From contig SCVT01000028.1 in assembly GCA_004296815.1 (NCBI GenBank), positions 1 through 11,387 of the forward strand: DNA of 11,387 bases. The letters run 5' to 3'. A program made the translations under genes and the position numbers. This document shows, piece by piece, positions 6,750 through 11,387 of this stretch (the stretch's first letter is position 1; every line of letters begins with the position of its first letter). The DNA is from Reyranella sp. (GTDB lineage: Bacteria; Pseudomonadota; Alphaproteobacteria; Reyranellales; Reyranellaceae). Under the pieces are notes generated by a model. The model saw nothing but the letters and a program-made list of their open reading frames with translations. It made no database searches and was not told where the DNA came from.

Positions 6750-7075
6750 CGACACTCGACGAGCTGCTGCGCACACACCGCCGACTCACGACCGTGCACG
6801 TCGAGCGCTGGGTCGCGCGCGGCCTGCTGCGGCCGGCCGGCACGGTGGAGACCTGGAGCTTCGAGCAGGTCGACGTCGCGCGCGCGCGGCTGCTTGCCGA
6901 GCTTGGCGACGAGCTGGGCTTCGACGAGGACTCCGTGGAAACGGTCGTGGACCTGGTCGATCAGGTTCACACGCTGCGCCGCCAGCTCGATCTGCTGGGC
7001 CATGCCATCGCCGAGCAGCCGGCCGCGACGCGCGAGGCGATCGCGGCGGCGCTCGACCGCCTGGCGCGGCGCTAG
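6746..7075 (+). CDS. cbpM: CbpM, chaperone modulator with MerR-like helix-turn-helix
   Basis: The 109-residue product matches the CbpM family in size and layout. An N-terminal MerR-like winged helix (about 1-60) includes [14 protein letters not shown] and [17 protein letters not shown]; a C-terminal helix (about 65-109) includes [16 protein letters not shown]. In E. coli, CbpM binds the J domain of CbpA and blocks its action on DnaK. The start codon overlaps the cbpA stop (ATGA), so synthesis of the two should be coupled. The alternative reading, a MerR-family DNA-binding regulator, is less likely because it is short and directly follows cbpA. The stop lies 3 bp from the stop of the convergent receptor gene, and no terminator is visible between them. 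Confidence 0.9.
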   Translation: MTTLDELLRTHRRLTTVHVERWVARGLLRPAGTVETWSFEQVDVARARLLAELGDELGFDEDSVETVVDLVDQVHTLRRQLDLLGHAIAEQPAATREAIAAALDRLARR

Positions 7076-7078
7076 CGA

Positions 7079-8044
7079 CTACTCCGGCTGGACGCCGGCG
7101 CGCTTCACCGCATCGCCCCAGGCGGCGCAGCCGGTGCGCATGATCTCGGTCATCTCGGCCGGTGTCGTGCCGGTCGCGAACAGGCCCATGTCGAGGAGCT
7201 TCTCCTTGCCTTCGGGCGTCTGCACGAGCTTGCGGATCTCCGCGCTCATGCGGTCGACGATCTCCTTCGGCGTGCCGGCCGGCGCCATGATGCCGTTCCA
7301 GCCGACCAGGTCAATCTTGTAGCCGAGCTCGTTGAAGGTCGGCACGTCGGGCAGCCGCGGCCAGCGCACCGTCGAGGTGACGGCGAGCGGCGTCAGCTTG
7401 CCGCCGGAGATCGCCGGCCCGGAGGCGGCGAGATCCTGGATGGTCATCGGGATATGGCCGGCCAGCGTGTCCTGGATCGCAGGCCCTGCGCCCTTGTAGG
7501 GCACGTGCGTCATGTCGAGCTTCTCGGCCTGGTTCAGCATCTCGCCCCAGATGTGCGACGACGAGCCGTTTCCGAAAGAGGCGAAGTTGACCTTGCCCTT
7601 GCGCTCCTGCGCCCAGGCGACGAACTCCTTCACCGACTTCGGCCCGAGCGTCGGCGGCACCACCATCATCAGCGGCGCCTGGCCGTGCTGCGTCACCGGC
7701 ACGAAGTCCTTGAAGCCGTCGTAGGGCATCTTCTTGTAGACGTAGGGATTGATGCACATCATCGACGAGTTGACGTAGACGAACGTGTAACCGTCGGGCG
7801 TAGCGTTCTTCACGATCTCCGCGCCGACCATGCCCTGAGCGCCGGCCTTGTTCTCGACGATCACCTGCTGGCCGAGCACGCCCGAGAGCTTCTCGGCGAA
7901 GTAGCGTGAGACCACGTCGGTCTGGCCGCCCGGCGGATAGGGCGCCACGAGCTTGATCGGCTTGTTCGGCCACGCCTGGGCGAACGCATCGGTGGCGAGC
8001 AGCAGCAAGGCACCGGCGAGCGCTGCAGAGAATTTCTTGGTCAT
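7079..8044 (-). CDS. Bug-family tripartite tricarboxylate transporter receptor
   Basis: The 321-residue protein starts with a signal peptide (about 1-22, cleavage after AFA, mature start QAWPNKPIK), so it is periplasmic. Family hallmarks are LVAPYPPGGQTDVVSRY (Asp43 lies in the carboxylate-binding loop), VENKAGAQGMVGAE (63-76), a GYTFVYVN strand, FASFGNGSSSH, VPYKGAGPAIQDTLAG and WNGIMAPAGTP. Bug receptors bind small organic acids such as tricarboxylates, dicarboxylates or aromatic acids for TctAB-type importers. No tctA or tctB is in the window, so this may be one of the many orphan receptors common in soil proteobacteria. GGAGG lies 5 nt before the ATG. It starts 33 bp after the alpha/beta hydrolase stop on the same strand and is likely the third complete gene of the operon. 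The ligand cannot be inferred. Confidence 0.93.
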   Translation of the reverse strand: MTKKFSAALAGALLLLATDAFAQAWPNKPIKLVAPYPPGGQTDVVSRYFAEKLSGVLGQQVIVENKAGAQGMVGAEIVKNATPDGYTFVYVNSSMMCINPYVYKKMPYDGFKDFVPVTQHGQAPLMMVVPPTLGPKSVKEFVAWAQERKGKVNFASFGNGSSSHIWGEMLNQAEKLDMTHVPYKGAGPAIQDTLAGHIPMTIQDLAASGPAISGGKLTPLAVTSTVRWPRLPDVPTFNELGYKIDLVGWNGIMAPAGTPKEIVDRMSAEIRKLVQTPEGKEKLLDMGLFATGTTPAEMTEIMRTGCAAWGDAVKRAGVQPE

Positions 8045-8077
8045 TTGTTCCTCCCGGAAGAGAGGGTAGCGCGCCTG

Positions 8078-9070
8078 CTAGCCGCCCGCCAACTTCCGCC
8101 ACGCGGCTGCGATGGCGGCGATCGCTACGGGATCGCCGATCATCCCGAGATGCGTCTGCTCCGGCACGACCGTCACGGCGATCTTGGCGTTGAGCGGCAC
8201 GAGCGTCGGCGCATAGGCCTCGGCGTTGAACAACTCGTCCTTCGCACCGACGACGATCAGCGTCGGCTCGCGGATGCGTGCCAGCGCCGGCCGCCAGTCG
8301 AGCGGCAGCTGCAGGCCGGCGGCGAGTCGATAAGAATAGACCGGCGTGCGGTTGGCGCTGGGCTGGGCGTCGGTGGCGAAGCGCACGACGGGCAGGTGCT
8401 GGAACCACGGCAGGCCGAGCCCGTCGAGGATCGAGAGCGCCACGACGCGCGGCACCGCGACGCTCGCCCAGCCGCCGGAGCCGGGCTTCGTCGTGGGCGA
8501 GTCATGGGCGATGTAGGGCGAAATCGCGAGATAGTCGTTGAACAGCGCCTGGTTGGGGCCGCTCGCGGTGCGCAGCACGAAGCCACCGCCTGAGGAGAAG
8601 CCCGCCAGAGTCTTGCGCACTTGCGGATCGGCGAGGCCTGCCGCCTTCACGAAGTCGACGAGGTCGTCGTCGAGCTGGCCCTTGTAGGATGTGTCGCCGT
8701 TCACCGTGCCCGAGCCGCCATGGCCGCGCAGGCTGATCGTGTAGACCGTGCCGCCGGCCGCCTGCAGTGCCTGCGCGAGCTTGTGCATGGTGTAGCCGGT
8801 GCCCGACGAGCCGTGCACGAGGACGATCGCGCGATCCTTGCGGCCGGGATAGAGCCGATAGGTCAGCGGCGCACCGTCGCGCGCCGTCACGCTCTGCTGT
8901 GCCGGGATCTCGGCGCGATTCCACTGCGAGATGCCGGGGATGGACTCGCCGGCCGCAAGGGCTGGAACCTGCGAGGGTGCGTTGAAGGCCACGACGGCCG
9001 TCGTGGCGCCGGCGGCGACGAAGGCGAGCACACCAAGCAGCAGCGCGACACCGGTTATGAACTTCTTCAT
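8078..9070 (-). CDS. Membrane-anchored alpha/beta hydrolase
   Basis: The 330-residue product has a hydrophobic N-terminal segment (about 4-28), a signal anchor or uncleaved signal, which suggests that the catalytic domain faces the periplasm. The fold is clear: strand and oxyanion loop IVLVHGSSGTG (82-92), SLRGHGGSG, nucleophile elbow GFSSGGG with Ser159, acid Asp278 in VVGAKDELF, and His307 in EQTHLGM. These make a full Ser-Asp-His triad. The spacer LPWFQHLPVVRFATDAQPSANRT region (about 220-242) would be part of the cap over the active site. The ATG overlaps the stop of the upstream molybdenum hydroxylase by 4 nt (ATGA), so translation is coupled. An esterase, lactonase or carbon-carbon bond hydrolase role are all open; lipase-like activity is not indicated. 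Confidence 0.88.
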   Translation of the reverse strand: MKKFITGVALLLGVLAFVAAGATTAVVAFNAPSQVPALAAGESIPGISQWNRAEIPAQQSVTARDGAPLTYRLYPGRKDRAIVLVHGSSGTGYTMHKLAQALQAAGGTVYTISLRGHGGSGTVNGDTSYKGQLDDDLVDFVKAAGLADPQVRKTLAGFSSGGGFVLRTASGPNQALFNDYLAISPYIAHDSPTTKPGSGGWASVAVPRVVALSILDGLGLPWFQHLPVVRFATDAQPSANRTPVYSYRLAAGLQLPLDWRPALARIREPTLIVVGAKDELFNAEAYAPTLVPLNAKIAVTVVPEQTHLGMIGDPVAIAAIAAAWRKLAGG

Positions 9071-11349
9071 CGCTGCAGGGCTTTCCAGACTTTGTGAGGC
9101 GTGAGCGGCATGTCGATATGCCGAACGCCGAGCGGACGCAAGGCATCGAGCACGGCATTGACGAGCGCGGCGGGGGCGCCGTTGGTCGGCAGCTCGCCGA
9201 CGCCCTTGAGGCCCATGAAATTGTTGGGCGACGCGGTCGAGATCGTCTCGACCTCAAAGGAGGGCACGTCCTCGGCTCGCGGCAGCGCGTAGTCCATCAG
9301 CGTGCCGCTCAGGAGCTGGCCAGTCTCCTCGTCGTAGACGGCCTCTTCCATCATCGCGTTGCCGAGGCCGTGCACGATGCCGCCGTGCATCTGGCCGTCG
9401 AGCAGGCGCGGGTTCACCACGACGCCGCAATCGGCGACGGCCAGCAGCCGGTCGATACGCGTGGTGCCGGTCTCGGCGTCGACCTCGACCTCGCAGACCA
9501 TGACGCCAGTGGGAAAGGACTCGATCTTGTCGGCGAACACGGCATCACCGTCGAATGGCTTCCACGCCGCCAGCTCGAACAGGCCGACCCGACGGTCGGT
9601 GCCCACGATCTCGAAACTGCCGTCGCGATAGACGATGTCGGCCGGCGCCGTCTCCAGCCGCTCGGCGGCGAGATCGCGGCCACGCTGGATCAGCACGTCG
9701 GCGGCGCGCTTCAGCGTCGTGCCGCTGATGATCGTGGAGGAGGAGCCGCCGGTGCCGCCGCCGCGCGGGATCGATCGGGTGTCGCCCTGCCGGACCTCGA
9801 TGCGATCGACCGGCACGTCGAGCGCGTCAGACAGCATCTGCGCGAACACGGTCTCATGGCCCTGGCCCTGGCTCTGCGTGCCGACCCTCGCCACCAGGCC
9901 ATCGGCCGAGGCCTGCACGATGACATGCTCGTCAGCGATGCCGCCGGTCCCGTGGAGATGGCAGGAGAAGCCGAGACCGCGCCGCTTGCCCGCAGCCTCG
10001 CTCGCCGCGCGCCGCGCCGCGAAGCCGGTCTCGTCCGCTTCCTTCAGCGCGATCTCGAAAAGACGAACGCAATCGGCAGCATCGTAGGTGTAGCCGCTCG
10101 CCGCCGCGTAGGGCATCTCGTCGGCCCGCAGCAGGTTGAGCCTGCGCAACTCGACCGGCGTGCGGCCCGTCTCTTGCGCAGCGAGATCGACCAGTCGCTC
10201 GAGCAGCAGCAATGTCTCGGGCTTGCCGGCACCGCGGATCGCGTCGACCGGCACGGTGTTGGAGAAGGCGCAGTCGAAGTCGATTCGGATTGTGGGAATC
10301 CGGTAGAGGCCTGAGATCACCTTGGCGAGGCCGGTCGTGGGAATGGTCGGCGCGAACATCGAGACGTAGGCGCCGTAATTCGCCTGCGCCCTGACCCGTA
10401 GGCCGATGAAGCGGCCGTCGGCATCGAGCGCCAGGTCGGCGCTGGCCGAGAGGTCGCGGGCATGGCTGTCGGAGAGCGAATGGTCGCCGCGCTCGCAGAC
10501 CCAGCGTAGGCCGCGCTTGAGCTTGCGGGTCGCCCAGGCGATCAGGGTCGATTCCGCGGAGATCGGATATTTCGGTCCGAAGCCGCCGCCGACATCCTCG
10601 GTGATGAGCCGCAGCTTGTCCTTCGGCACATTCAGCACGCGCTCGCACATCAGGCGGTGCGGGATCTGCACGCCTTGGGATGAGAGCGTGACAGTGACGA
10701 GGTCATCGGCCAGGTCATATGCTGACCACGCCGCGCGCGTCTCCATGTAGTGCACGACCTGGCGCGGCGAGCGGATGGAAAGGGTCGAGACGTGGGCGGC
10801 GCGCGCGAAGGCTGCATCGGTCGCAGCGCGATCGCCCTTGCCCCAGCGGCACATCAGGTTGCCGGGCACGTCGTCGTGGACCAGCGGCGCGCCCGGCGCC
10901 AAGGCCTGCGCCGCGGTGACGACGGCGGGCAACTCTTCGTAGTCGATGACGAGTGCTTCCGCCGCGTCCCGCGCCTGGTCGAGCGTGTCGGCGATCACCA
11001 TCGCGACGATGTCGCCAACATGGCGCACCTTGCCCGGCGGCATCGGCAGGTGCTGTGGCTCGCGGTGCCGGTTGCCGGCCTCGTCCTTGATTTCGCTGAC
11101 CGCCGGCAGGTGGCCGACCCTGTCGGCGACGAGGTCGCTTGCCGTGTAGACCGCCTCAACACCTGGCGAGGCGAGGGCCGCCGCGGCGTCGATGCCGGCG
11201 AGGCGCGCATGGGCATGCGGCGAGCGCACGAACAGGACGGCGAGCGTGCCGGCGGGTGCCGTATCGTCGGTGTAGCGACCGCGGCCGGTCAGGAAACGCT
11301 GGTCCTCCCGGCGGGCGATCGACTGGCCGAGCTTGGCGGGCGCGTTCAT
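9067..11349 (-). CDS. Xanthine dehydrogenase-family molybdopterin-binding large subunit (CoxL-like)
   Basis: The 760-residue product is the size of the large subunit of heterotrimeric molybdenum hydroxylases. The alpha/beta hammerhead domain spans about 19-140, with GRGRYTDD and RSPHAHARL. Molybdopterin cytosine dinucleotide-binding motifs follow: EDVGGGFGPK (251-260), TQSQGQGHET (491-500), RGGGTGGSSS (529-538) and GQMHGGIVHGLG (652-663). The catalytic Glu is Glu719 in GLKGVGELPTNGAP. The active-site loop reads DAIRGAGKPE (369-378). The Cu-binding AYRCSFR loop of true form-I CO dehydrogenase is absent, so this is not CoxL proper. It more likely hydroxylates an aldehyde or N-heteroaromatic. 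The iron-sulfur and FAD partner subunits are not in view; one may be the gene ending just upstream, 6 bp away. GAGG lies 5 nt before the ATG and overlaps the preceding stop codon. Confidence 0.93.
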   Translation of the reverse strand: MNAPAKLGQSIARREDQRFLTGRGRYTDDTAPAGTLAVLFVRSPHAHARLAGIDAAAALASPGVEAVYTASDLVADRVGHLPAVSEIKDEAGNRHREPQHLPMPPGKVRHVGDIVAMVIADTLDQARDAAEALVIDYEELPAVVTAAQALAPGAPLVHDDVPGNLMCRWGKGDRAATDAAFARAAHVSTLSIRSPRQVVHYMETRAAWSAYDLADDLVTVTLSSQGVQIPHRLMCERVLNVPKDKLRLITEDVGGGFGPKYPISAESTLIAWATRKLKRGLRWVCERGDHSLSDSHARDLSASADLALDADGRFIGLRVRAQANYGAYVSMFAPTIPTTGLAKVISGLYRIPTIRIDFDCAFSNTVPVDAIRGAGKPETLLLLERLVDLAAQETGRTPVELRRLNLLRADEMPYAAASGYTYDAADCVRLFEIALKEADETGFAARRAASEAAGKRRGLGFSCHLHGTGGIADEHVIVQASADGLVARVGTQSQGQGHETVFAQMLSDALDVPVDRIEVRQGDTRSIPRGGGTGGSSSTIISGTTLKRAADVLIQRGRDLAAERLETAPADIVYRDGSFEIVGTDRRVGLFELAAWKPFDGDAVFADKIESFPTGVMVCEVEVDAETGTTRIDRLLAVADCGVVVNPRLLDGQMHGGIVHGLGNAMMEEAVYDEETGQLLSGTLMDYALPRAEDVPSFEVETISTASPNNFMGLKGVGELPTNGAPAALVNAVLDALRPLGVRHIDMPLTPHKVWKALQR

Positions 11350-11355
11350 CCGGCC

Positions 11356-11387
11356 TCAGGCCGCCAGCGAGTCGCTGATCACCTTCA
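11356..11387 (-). CDS. C-terminal end of an unidentified upstream gene
   Basis: The minus strand from the window edge reads ...KVISDSLAA followed by TGA at 11358-11356. The frame stops 6 bp before the ATG of the molybdenum hydroxylase, a typical operon spacing, and supplies its Shine-Dalgarno. Only nine residues are visible, too few for a family. By context it could be a FAD or iron-sulfur subunit of the same enzyme, but that is inference. Confidence 0.5.
   Translation of the reverse strand, partial: KVISDSLAA

Noticed and set aside
9094..10314. A 406-residue plus-strand frame opposite the molybdenum hydroxylase
   Set aside because: Antisense to conserved molybdopterin-binding motifs; no ribosome site or recognisable fold.
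9067..11349. Calling the large subunit CoxL of aerobic CO dehydrogenase
   Set aside because: The copper-binding AYRCSFR loop that defines form-I CO dehydrogenase is replaced by AIRGAGKPE.

Overview
The window looks like part of a chromosome from a GC-rich alphaproteobacterium. The signs are strong G/C preference at third codon positions, a DUF1194 protein (a family I associate mainly with alphaproteobacteria), a CbpA/CbpM chaperone pair, a Bug-type tricarboxylate-transporter receptor and a molybdenum hydroxylase. A soil or water organism of the Rhodospirillales/Reyranella or Bradyrhizobium kind would fit, but no 16S or other phylogenetic marker is present, so this is inference.

Layout. (1) 1-1588, minus: the 5' part of a nonribosomal peptide synthetase that opens directly with an adenylation domain and runs off the left edge. 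The pocket residues I read spell a valine-type code. (2) 1589-2521: about 930 bp without a convincing intact gene. It holds a candidate promoter and two leader hairpins for the NRPS gene, a decayed and frameshifted 3' end of a PepSY-type membrane protein with its own rho-independent terminator, an array of TGTCACAA repeats spaced exactly 12 bp apart, and a run of small inverted repeats. (3) 2522-3448, minus: a secreted DUF1194 / von Willebrand A-like protein. It is divergent from (4) 3583-7075, plus: an acyl-CoA dehydrogenase, a long glutathione S-transferase-like protein, the co-chaperone CbpA and its modulator CbpM, tightly packed and probably read as one or two transcripts. (5) 7079-11387, minus: a probable operon, read from the right edge inwards. 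It contains the last codons of an unidentified gene, the molybdopterin-binding large subunit of a xanthine dehydrogenase-family enzyme, a membrane-anchored alpha/beta hydrolase and a Bug receptor. The two blocks converge with only 3 bp between stop codons at 7076-7078.

How they fit together. The right-hand operon looks catabolic: a periplasmic receptor to capture an organic acid, a molybdenum hydroxylase and a hydrolase. The substrate cannot be read from the sequence. CbpA/CbpM is a recognisable regulated co-chaperone unit. The acyl-CoA dehydrogenase and the GST-like protein are probably translationally coupled, but no shared pathway is evident. I found no tRNA, rRNA, CRISPR array, insertion sequence or phage gene. 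The least explained part is the non-coding stretch at 2113-2521.
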